Positions 26,875 to 35,907 of a stretch of DNA of 35,907 bases are shown piece after piece. The notes under the pieces were generated by a model that saw only the letters and a list, made by a program, of their open reading frames with translations, did no database searches and was not told where the DNA came from. The DNA comes from Candidatus Desulfatifera sulfidica (GTDB lineage Bacteria; Desulfobacterota; Desulfobulbia; Desulfobulbales; Desulfocapsaceae): the NCBI GenBank assembly GCA_014381505.1, contig JACNLK010000041.1, positions 1 to 35,907 of the forward strand. Reading direction: 5' to 3'. The first letter of the stretch is position 1; each line of letters begins with the position of its first letter. The position numbers and the translations under genes are program-made.

Positions 26875-28292
26875 ATCCCATGCAATCCATGATCCCCAAA
26901 GAGATCGTAACCGAACTCGACAAGTATATCGTTGGCCAGGCCGATGCCAAACGCTCGGTGGCCATTGCCCTGCGGAATCGCTGGCGTCGTCGTCAGGTGG
27001 AATCGCCTCTGCGCGAAGAGATTGCGCCTAAAAATATCATCATGATCGGCCCCACCGGAGTTGGCAAGACCGAGATTGCACGTCGTCTGGCCACCCTGGC
27101 TCAGTCGCCGTTTCTCAAGGTCGAGGCCTCCAAGTTTACCGAGGTGGGCTATGTGGGCCGGGATGTGGAATCCATGGTGCGTGATCTGGTGGAGATTGCC
27201 ATCAATATGGTCAAGGATGAGCAGAAAGAGCGAACTCAGGGGCTGGCCGAGGTGAATGCCGAGGACCGGATTCTTGATATTCTGCTGCCGCCATCACCCG
27301 CACATGGAGAGGCTGCGCAGCAGGGCCCTGCAGGTGCTTCCTCGTTTATCATTCAAGATTCAGAGCAGAGTGTTCTGCCCGCAGCCCCATCGCCTGATCC
27401 GGTGGAGTCTTCGACCCGGGAGAAGTTCCGGGAGATGTTGCGCGCCGGGAAACTTGATGATCGCGAACTGGAGCTGGATCTGGTGGAATCACGTTCCACG
27501 CCCATGGTTGAAGTGATGGGTGTTTCCGGGATGGAGGACATGCAGTCCAATTTGCAGGATGCCTTCAGCAAGATTTTTCCCAAAAAGAAGAAGAAGCGAA
27601 AACTGAAAGTGCCCGAGGCCCTTAAGGGGCTGATTCAGGAAGAGACCGAGCGCCTGGTCGATATGGACAAGGTCATGGAAGAGGCCCTGCATCGCACCGA
27701 ACAGTCAGGCATCATCTTTCTTGATGAGATTGACAAGATCGCCTCGCGGAGTTCCGGCGGTCAGGGGCCGGAGGTCTCACGGGAAGGTGTCCAGCGCGAC
27801 CTGCTGCCCATCGTTGAGGGCTCGACCGTGACCACCAAGCATGGCATGGTCAAGACGGATCATATCCTTTTTATTGCCAGTGGCGCCTTTCATATGGCCA
27901 AACCCTCGGATCTGATTCCTGAACTCCAGGGGCGCTTTCCAATCCGGGTTGAGCTGCACTCTTTGGGCAGGGATGAGTTTGTCCGTATTCTGACCGAGCC
28001 TGAGAATGCCTTGATCAAGCAGTATATCGCCCTGATGGCAACCGAGGGAGTGGAGTTGGTCTTTGAGACTGAATCGATCCTGGAACTGGCCGAACTTGCC
28101 GTTCAGGTCAATGAAAAGACAGAGGAGATCGGGGCCCGTCGTCTGCATACGGTCATGGAGCGGGTTCTGGATGAGCTTTCTTTTGATGCCTCGGAGAGGG
28201 GTGGAGAGCGCTTTGTGGTGACCGCCGCCTATGTGAAAGAGCAATTGGCCGGTATTGTCCATGATCAGGATTTGAGTCGTTATATCCTCTAG
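26871..28292 (+). CDS. hslU: ATP-dependent protease ATPase subunit HslU
   Basis: AAA+ unfoldase that feeds substrates to HslV. The 473-aa product has the Walker A loop GPTGVGKT at 60-67, the inserted I-domain (about 110-240) with a proline- and serine-rich stretch, Walker [12 protein letters not shown] near 281, sensor segment [20 protein letters not shown], and a C-terminus ending SRYIL, the conserved tail that docks into HslV. The length is slightly above the usual 440-465 because the I-domain is long. Translationally coupled to hslV. A fragment of the palindromic repeat begins at its stop codon. Confidence 0.97.
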   Translation: MNPMQSMIPKEIVTELDKYIVGQADAKRSVAIALRNRWRRRQVESPLREEIAPKNIIMIGPTGVGKTEIARRLATLAQSPFLKVEASKFTEVGYVGRDVESMVRDLVEIAINMVKDEQKERTQGLAEVNAEDRILDILLPPSPAHGEAAQQGPAGASSFIIQDSEQSVLPAAPSPDPVESSTREKFREMLRAGKLDDRELELDLVESRSTPMVEVMGVSGMEDMQSNLQDAFSKIFPKKKKKRKLKVPEALKGLIQEETERLVDMDKVMEEALHRTEQSGIIFLDEIDKIASRSSGGQGPEVSREGVQRDLLPIVEGSTVTTKHGMVKTDHILFIASGAFHMAKPSDLIPELQGRFPIRVELHSLGRDEFVRILTEPENALIKQYIALMATEGVELVFETESILELAELAVQVNEKTEEIGARRLHTVMERVLDELSFDASERGGERFVVTAAYVKEQLAGIVHDQDLSRYIL

Positions 28293-28320
28293 ATTGGCGT
28301 CAAAACTTTTCAAGGTAGCC
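28291..28320. repeat. End fragment of the palindromic element at the hslU stop
   Basis: Bases 28307-28320 (ttttcaaggtagcc) match exactly the terminus of the full element at 8073-8086. The preceding agattggcg is similar to agattttggg in the full copy. The other half is absent, and the sequence starts within the hslU stop codon. Confidence 0.55.
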
Positions 28321-28350
28321 CCATGAATAAAAGGAGTTGAAAGACATACC

Positions 28351-28884
28351 ATGCATGATATTGATCCTGAACTGATGTACTGCCCCACCTGTAATGATGA
28401 GTATCGTTCTGATATGACCCTGTGTGCTGTCTGTGAAGTGGACCTGATCAGCGGTGACCAGCGTTTGGCACAGGAACAGGCCCTGAATGATACTCTGGCC
28501 AGTCGTACCATGGAGATCTCTCCTGATGATGATCTTGTGCCTCTGCGTAAAGGTGTCCTGCTGGAGATGAAGAATCTGCAGAATATTCTGGCAAAAGAAC
28601 GGATTCCGGCCCTGATTACCAGCGATGAGTCAAGTTGCGGCAAGAGTTGCGGTAAAGGCTGTGGCGGTACGGAACTCAATCTTCTGATACGGCGCGAAGA
28701 TGCCCAGGCGGCCATCGATATCCTGGCCCGCGATTTCAGGGAAAAAACGTCCCTCGATGATCATGATCTGACCCATGTCAGTAAGGTCTACGATCGTGGG
28801 GCTGCTCAGGCAGTCTGTCCGGCCTGCGGCTGTAGTTTCACCACCAGCAATCCCACCTGTCCGGATTGTGGACTCTGTTTCTGA
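28351..28884 (+). CDS. Cysteine-rich zinc-ribbon protein with DUF2007-like middle
   Basis: 177-aa soluble protein with 13 cysteines. Residues 11-28 hold CPTC and CAVC, a zinc-ribbon pair. The middle (about 62-128) resembles the small DUF2007 signal-transducing fold: LVPLRKGVLLEMKNLQNILA, then IPALITS, then LNLLIRREDAQAAIDIL. An insertion CGKSCGKGCGG at 96-106 sits within it. Residues 156-176 hold a second ribbon, CPACGC and CPDCGLC. No signal peptide or membrane helix. It lies 58 bases after hslU and 22 before the ligase gene. The function is unknown; metal binding is a reasonable inference. Confidence 0.72.
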   Translation: MHDIDPELMYCPTCNDEYRSDMTLCAVCEVDLISGDQRLAQEQALNDTLASRTMEISPDDDLVPLRKGVLLEMKNLQNILAKERIPALITSDESSCGKSCGKGCGGTELNLLIRREDAQAAIDILARDFREKTSLDDHDLTHVSKVYDRGAAQAVCPACGCSFTTSNPTCPDCGLCF

Positions 28885-28906
28885 TAAACAGTGAGGAGCA
28901 GTCCGC

Positions 28907-29737
28907 ATGAAGTCTTCCTTCATCTCTCTTTTCCTGTGTCTGACGTTTTTTGTCGTTTCCGCCCCAGTCCATGCACTGGACATCATGTTGCCACTTGTCT
29001 ACGAGGAGCAAACTGATGTCAGAAGCTGGCTGATGAGTGAAAAACTCGATGGGGTCAGGGGCTACTGGGATGGCAGGAAGATGTTCTCAAAAAACGGACT
29101 GCCCTTTCATCCCCATCCTGATTTTATCAAAACCCTGCCTCCCTTTCCTTTGGAGGGAGAAATATGGGGAGGAAGGCAGACATTTGCAAAGACGTCTGGC
29201 ATGGTCAGAAAAAAAGCCCCCCATGAGGGCTGGCGCACCCTGCAGTTTGCCATCTTTGATGCACCGGAAGTCCCTGGTGGTATCGAGCAGAGACTGCTGG
29301 CTGCCCAGGAGTGGTTCCGGGCCAACCCGTCTTCCTATGCCTTTGTGATTGAACATCACCCGGTGCATGACGCACAACATCTCCAGGCAGAGTTGCAACG
29401 GATTGAAAAACTGGGTGGTGAGGGGATTATCCTGAGAAGGCCTAATTCACCGTATGTTGTGGGAAGAAGCGCGGATATCCTCAAGGTAAAGAGTTATTAT
29501 GATACCGAAGCCGTGGTTATCGCGGAGTTTCCAGGGAATGGCCGGAATAAAGACAGAATGGGGTCTCTGTTGGTTGAACTGCCGGAGACAAAAATACGTT
29601 TTAAAATAGGCAGCGGATTCACAGATGCGGAGCGGGAAACTCCACCTGTGCCCGGCTCAGTCATCACCTTTAGATATTACGGCTTTTATGAATCCGGAAT
29701 TCCAAAGTTTCCTTCTTTTTTGCGGATCAGGCCATAA
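28907..29737 (+). CDS. Exported ATP-dependent DNA ligase, Lig E type
   Basis: 276-aa minimal ligase that seals nicks using ATP. A signal peptide (SSFISLFLCLTFFVVSAPVHA) predicts the periplasm. Motif I is EKLDGVRG with adenylated Lys46; motif III lies in LQFAIFDAPEV; motif IV is GGEGIILR; motif V is DILKVKSYYDTEAVV, followed by an OB-fold end with FKIGSGFTDAERE. There is no extra DNA-binding domain, which matches the Lig E group of Gram-negatives, thought to act on DNA outside the cytoplasm, perhaps in uptake or biofilm. It is separate from the NAD-dependent replicative ligase. No competence genes are adjacent. Horizontal acquisition is possible but not shown. Confidence 0.88.
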   Translation: MKSSFISLFLCLTFFVVSAPVHALDIMLPLVYEEQTDVRSWLMSEKLDGVRGYWDGRKMFSKNGLPFHPHPDFIKTLPPFPLEGEIWGGRQTFAKTSGMVRKKAPHEGWRTLQFAIFDAPEVPGGIEQRLLAAQEWFRANPSSYAFVIEHHPVHDAQHLQAELQRIEKLGGEGIILRRPNSPYVVGRSADILKVKSYYDTEAVVIAEFPGNGRNKDRMGSLLVELPETKIRFKIGSGFTDAERETPPVPGSVITFRYYGFYESGIPKFPSFLRIRP

Positions 29738-29794
29738 GCGCATGGAGTGATTCTGCTCTGTACAACTTTGCCACTGTCAGTTTAAAGAAGCCTA

Positions 29795-29841
29795 AAAAAG
29801 AAAAGGCCCGCCATGTGACTCATGGAGGGCCTTTTCTTTTT
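29795..29841. terminator. Bidirectional terminator between ligase gene and icd
   Basis: A perfect 15-pair outer stem, aaaaagaaaaggccc at 29795-29809 with gggccttttcttttt at 29827-29841, plus inner ccatg/catgg. A and T runs on opposite sides suit termination of both convergent transcripts. Confidence 0.92.
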
Positions 29842-29917
29842 CTGATTGATAAGAAGAGCTTTCAATGATCAGGCACTGTGAATGATGCACCTCAGTGCCT
29901 GATCTCAAGATTTCTGC

Positions 29918-32179
<2,262 letters not shown>

Positions 32180-32229
32180 TTATTTTTCCTTATGGCTAAC
32201 TTTTATCTCCACCGGTTGCCATCCCTCTG

Positions 32230-35200
32230 TCAGTTGCCGTTTTTCCGGTTCCACTTCTTGCGCTGCTTGCCGACCAGAGGCCGTTTTTTGTAGGCCAGAG
32301 CCGGATAGCCGAGGAGTTCGTCAGCGGCCTCTGAGAATTCACGACAGGGACGGATCGTCAGGTCCTTCATGATCTCCACATCCACTTCACCCTGACCATC
32401 GAAATGCAGAGTCAGGAGCAGAGGGCAGGGACCGTGGAAGCGGTACAGGAGTTCCTTGAGTTTTTCCAGGCGCTGGCGGTTGACGCTGCCCGATTTAAGG
32501 CGCATGGTCATGGATTCGGTGAATTTTTCCAGGGCCTCGGGCAGGGGGAACAGATCATCGGCAATGATCTTGGCGCCGCGCTCGTTTTTCTGCACCGTAC
32601 CCTGGACGACTATGGGTTCATTGGAGTTGAGCATCTGCCAGCAGCGGGTGTACGTCTCGGGGAAGATAATCACCTCGACTGTGGACAGGACGTCTTCAAG
32701 GGTAATGAAGGCCATGGGGTCGCCGCGCTTGCTTTTTTTCTCAAGCTTGTCACGAATCAGGCCGCCGACTCGAACCGGTTGATCTTCGCCCCAGTTTTCC
32801 AGGCCGGAGATGTCAGTGTCAGCGACGATCCTGATCTGCCGCGCCTCTTTTTCCAGGGGATGCCCAGTGATATAGAAGCCGACCGTATCTTTTTCAAAGG
32901 CCAGCTTCTCCTTTTCTTCCCACTCGGGGATATCGGGAAGTGGGATGGCCGAGAGGGCCTTGTCATTGAGTTCAGGGGCTACACCAAAGAGTGACATTTG
33001 GCCGCTCAGCTTGTCGCGTTGCGCGGCCTTGGCCTGCTCCATGGACTGGTCAAGGATGGTCGTCAACTGGGAGCGCTTATGTCCCATGGAATCGAAGGAA
33101 CCCGATTTGATCAGGCTCTCAATAACCCTTGAATTCACACGGCGCGAATCGACCCGGTTGCAGAAGTCTTCCAGGGACTCATAGCTGCCGTTTGCGTCCC
33201 GCTCTTCAACAATGGATTCCAGGGCCGCACCGCCGACATTTTTGACCGCGGCCAGGCCAAAGCGAATACGGTCGTTGATGACCGTGAAGCCATGTTGCGA
33301 TTCATTGATGTCCGGAGGCAGGACTTCGATGTGATGTTCGCGGCACTCATTGATATACAGGACCACCTTGTCGGTGTTGTTCATGTCGCAGGAGAGCAAG
33401 GCTGCCATGAACTGGGCCGGGTAATGGGCCTTGAGATAGGCGGTCTGATAGGAGATGAGGGCGTAGGCCGCCGAGTGCGACTTGTTGAAGCCATAGCCGG
33501 CAAACTTGGCCATCAGGTCAAAGACAAACCCGGCCTTGGTCTCATCGATCTCATTTTTGCGGGCCCCGGCCATGAACTTGACCTTCTCCTGCTCCATGAC
33601 CTCGGGGATTTTCTTGCCCATGGCTCGGCGCAGGATATCAGCATCGCCCAGTGAGTAGTTGCCCAGTATATTGGCGATCTTCATCACCTGTTCCTGGTAG
33701 ACAATAACTCCGTAGGTCTCTTCAAGTACTGATTTGATCTGGGGCAGAGGGTAGTTGGCCGTGGCCCGTCCGTGTTTGGTTTCAACAAAGTCGTCTACCA
33801 TCCCTGAATCCAGGGGGCCGGGGCGATAAAGGGCGACGAGTGCGATCAGGTCGCTGAACTGCTCCGGGGCCATCTTGATGAGGAGCTCCCGCATTCCCGC
33901 GCTCTCCAGTTGGAAAACCCCCAGTGCGTCACCGCGACAGAGCAGGTCATAGGTCTTGAGATCGTCCATGGGGATGGCGTCAATGTCAAGATCCAGGCCG
34001 ATATCGGACTTGATATGTCCCAGGGCGTGATGGATAACGGTCAGGGTTTTGAGGCCGAGAAAGTCGAACTTGATCAGTCCGGTCATCTCGGTGTGTTTCA
34101 TATCATACTGGGTCAGGGTCTCGTCATCCTTACCCCTGCAGGTGGGCAGATACTCGACCATGGGCAGAGGTGAGACCACTACCCCCGCAGCATGGGTCGA
34201 AGTGTGACGGGCCAGACCCTCAAGAGTGTGGGCGACCTTGAGCAGTTCCGCGATTTTGGGGTCGCGGTCAGCGGCATCCTGGAGTCTGGGCTCCTCCAGC
34301 ATGGCTTTTTTGATGGTCATCTTCAGCTCTTCGGGGATCAGCTTGGCGATCCGGTCCACTTCGCCGAAGGAAATGTCCAGTGCGCGGCCCACGTCACGAA
34401 TAACGCCCCGGGCCTTCATGGAGCCGTAGGTGATGATCTGGGCGACATGGGCTGCGCCGCCGTACTTGTGGCGGACATAGTCAATGACCTCACCACGCCG
34501 CTCCTGACAAAAGTCGATATCAAAATCGGGCATGGATTTGCGCTCGATGTTGAGAAAGCGCTCAAAGATCAGGCCGTAGGGGATGGGATCGATATTGGTG
34601 ATCCGCATGCAGTAGGCGGCCAGACTTCCGGCACCGGAACCACGGCCCGGACCCACCGGGATGTTGTGGTCTATGGCCCAGTTGATGAAGTCGGCGACGA
34701 TCAGGAAGTAGCCGGGAAAACCCATCTCGTTGATAACACCGATCTCATAATCGAGGCGTTCGCGGTACTGTTTTTCAAGCTCCGGGGTCAGGGTGTCAGC
34801 CTCGCGCATGGTGGCGAAGCGATCTTTGAGCCCTTCACGGCAGGCGAGTTCAAACATTGATTCCAGAGTTTCGCCTTCGGGTACCGGAAAAATCGGGAAG
34901 TGGTAGTTCCCCATCTCGATTTCGAGATTGCAGCGGTCGGCGATCTCCTGAGTTGTGGCGATAGACTCCGGGGTGTTGCTGAAGCGGGCCTTCATCTCCT
35001 CCGGGGATTTGAAGTAGAACTCGGTGGTGGAGAAGCGGAAGCGGTTGCTGTCATTGATGGTCTTGCCGGTCTGAATGCAGAGGAGTACTTCGTGGGCATA
35101 AGCCTCATCATTGTTGAGATAATGGCAGTCGTTGGTGGCCACCGTCTTAATTCCAAGCTCGCGACTCAGCAGCATCAGGCCCTGATTGACCGGGGTCTGT

Positions 35201-35745
35201 TCGGGGATGTTGTTTTCCTGGAGTTCAAAATAGAGGCGATCACCAAAAATAGCCTGGTATTCAAGGGCTTTTTTTCTGGCGCCGCTCAGATCATTCTGAC
35301 CAATCAGCCAGGGAATTTCACCGTGCAGGCAGGCGGTGAGGGCGATGAGGCCCTCGTTGTGGGCGGTCAGGGTTTCCTGATCGATACGCGGCTTGTAGTA
35401 AAAGCCCTCGAACTGGGCAATGCCGGCCAGTTTCATCAGGTTTTTGTAGCCGGTTTCATTCATGGCCAGAAGAACGATGTGAAATGCCTTGGTTACTGCA
35501 TTGGGGTCACGCTCTGCCCGGTTCCCCGGGGCGATGTAGAACTCGCAGCCAACAATGGGTTTGATGCCGGCCTTTCTCGCCTTGAGATAGAATTCCAGAG
35601 CGCCATACATTGCGCCATGGTCGGTGATGGCAACGCTCTCCATCCCGTATTCCTTGCACTTGGCAAGGAGGTCATCAATGCGGATCGCTCCGTCGAGCAG
35701 GCTGTACTGGGTGTGGACGTGCAGGTGGGTAAAACCAGCGCTCAT
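32230..35745 (-). CDS. dnaE: DNA polymerase III alpha subunit
   Basis: Catalytic subunit of the replicative polymerase. The 1171-aa product has the N-terminal PHP domain (about 5-210), the polymerase active site PDFDIDF with Asp407, Asp409 (and Asp411 next), the GPGRGSGAGSLAAYC finger segment at 366-380, helix-hairpin-helix around 840-900, and an OB-fold near 985-1060 (QPVRVGGLIRDK). All nine PHP metal-site residues are present: His9, His11, Asp18, His43, Glu68, His89, Cys139, Asp206 and His208. Length is standard for DnaE1. The start overlaps the stop of the upstream pentapeptide-repeat gene by four bases. icd follows. Confidence 0.98.
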   Translation of the reverse strand: MSAGFTHLHVHTQYSLLDGAIRIDDLLAKCKEYGMESVAITDHGAMYGALEFYLKARKAGIKPIVGCEFYIAPGNRAERDPNAVTKAFHIVLLAMNETGYKNLMKLAGIAQFEGFYYKPRIDQETLTAHNEGLIALTACLHGEIPWLIGQNDLSGARKKALEYQAIFGDRLYFELQENNIPEQTPVNQGLMLLSRELGIKTVATNDCHYLNNDEAYAHEVLLCIQTGKTINDSNRFRFSTTEFYFKSPEEMKARFSNTPESIATTQEIADRCNLEIEMGNYHFPIFPVPEGETLESMFELACREGLKDRFATMREADTLTPELEKQYRERLDYEIGVINEMGFPGYFLIVADFINWAIDHNIPVGPGRGSGAGSLAAYCMRITNIDPIPYGLIFERFLNIERKSMPDFDIDFCQERRGEVIDYVRHKYGGAAHVAQIITYGSMKARGVIRDVGRALDISFGEVDRIAKLIPEELKMTIKKAMLEEPRLQDAADRDPKIAELLKVAHTLEGLARHTSTHAAGVVVSPLPMVEYLPTCRGKDDETLTQYDMKHTEMTGLIKFDFLGLKTLTVIHHALGHIKSDIGLDLDIDAIPMDDLKTYDLLCRGDALGVFQLESAGMRELLIKMAPEQFSDLIALVALYRPGPLDSGMVDDFVETKHGRATANYPLPQIKSVLEETYGVIVYQEQVMKIANILGNYSLGDADILRRAMGKKIPEVMEQEKVKFMAGARKNEIDETKAGFVFDLMAKFAGYGFNKSHSAAYALISYQTAYLKAHYPAQFMAALLSCDMNNTDKVVLYINECREHHIEVLPPDINESQHGFTVINDRIRFGLAAVKNVGGAALESIVEERDANGSYESLEDFCNRVDSRRVNSRVIESLIKSGSFDSMGHKRSQLTTILDQSMEQAKAAQRDKLSGQMSLFGVAPELNDKALSAIPLPDIPEWEEKEKLAFEKDTVGFYITGHPLEKEARQIRIVADTDISGLENWGEDQPVRVGGLIRDKLEKKSKRGDPMAFITLEDVLSTVEVIIFPETYTRCWQMLNSNEPIVVQGTVQKNERGAKIIADDLFPLPEALEKFTESMTMRLKSGSVNRQRLEKLKELLYRFHGPCPLLLTLHFDGQGEVDVEIMKDLTIRPCREFSEAADELLGYPALAYKKRPLVGKQRKKWNRKNGN

Positions 35746-35907
35746 GGCAAGTTTAATCCGGTAACGCCTTCCAGATTGGCATTGTCAAGAATGATACCTT
35801 CAAGACGTGCACCGCTGAAGTCGGCACGAAGCAAGTTGGCACCGCTGAAATCGGCATCTCGCAGGTCCGCGTCTCTGAGATCAGCCCCAGGGAGATTGGT
35901 GCCTTGC
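35742..35907 (-). CDS. Pentapeptide-repeat protein, C-terminal end, cut by window
   Basis: The last 54 codons are visible; the 5' part lies beyond the window. The protein reads as tandem pentapeptides of the A(D/N)LXX kind: ADLRD, ADLRD, ADFSG, ANLLR, ADFSG, ARLEG, IILDN, ANLEG, ending GLNLP. Such repeats fold as a right-handed quadrilateral beta-helix. Some members mimic DNA and act on gyrase; most have no known role. Its TGA stop overlaps the dnaE ATG (ATGA), so the two are translationally coupled. This frame has no internal stop up to the window edge. Confidence 0.85.
   Translation of the reverse strand, partial: QGTNLPGADLRDADLRDADFSGANLLRADFSGARLEGIILDNANLEGVTGLNLP

Noticed and set aside
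27777-28715. 312-codon minus-strand frame across the hslU end and zinc-ribbon gene
   Set aside because: It runs antisense through two supported genes and across their gap, with no domain or start signal.

Overview
The window is dense, single-copy housekeeping chromosome from a Gram-negative bacterium. The best guess is Desulfobacterota, in or near the Desulfobulbales. This rests on a CarD-family regulator next to pth, the order rho-rpmE-prfA-prmC-murA, a DUF1844 gene between serA and ispE, an HslV with a short propeptide, and a monomeric NADP-type isocitrate dehydrogenase. The lineage is an inference from gene families and order; no search was run. I see no prophage, transposase, CRISPR array or defence island.

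Positions 1-7533 (plus strand) carry the 3' part of serA, a DUF1844 gene, ispE running into tRNA-Gln(TTG), prs, rplY with a strong terminator, pth, a CarD-type regulator, a RluD-type pseudouridine synthase and coaE. Positions 7534-8162 are a long untranslated leader in front of rho, with a near-consensus promoter and a 141-bp palindromic repeat element. Then follow rho, rpmE, prfA, prmC and murA, covering transcription termination, ribosome, translation termination and cell-wall precursor synthesis.

Positions 13314-18204 (minus strand) hold the most system-like region. It is a compact five-gene operon encoding a secreted LolA-like carrier, two FtsX/MacB-type permeases, a LolD-like ATPase and a predicted outer-membrane beta-barrel. 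Together these could form a dedicated trans-envelope export route whose cargo is unknown. A GIY-YIG protein gene lies upstream on the same strand.

Positions 18820-21989 (plus) hold tatC, whose frame is broken by one base at a run of nine T and which also contains a 9-bp tandem repeat; a class II aldolase gene; and tpx. Positions 22085-25139 (minus) are xseB-ispA-dxs. With ispE this places three isoprenoid-precursor genes in the window. Positions 25281-29737 (plus) are xerC-hslV-hslU, a cysteine-rich zinc-ribbon protein and an exported ATP-dependent DNA ligase of the Lig E type. Positions 29918-35907 (minus) are the end of a pentapeptide-repeat gene overlapping dnaE, then dnaE and icd.

The observations most worth following are the tatC poly-T frameshift, the palindromic element family (one full copy in the rho leader, one shortened copy before the aldolase gene, and an end fragment at the hslU stop), and the LolA-like/ABC/barrel operon.
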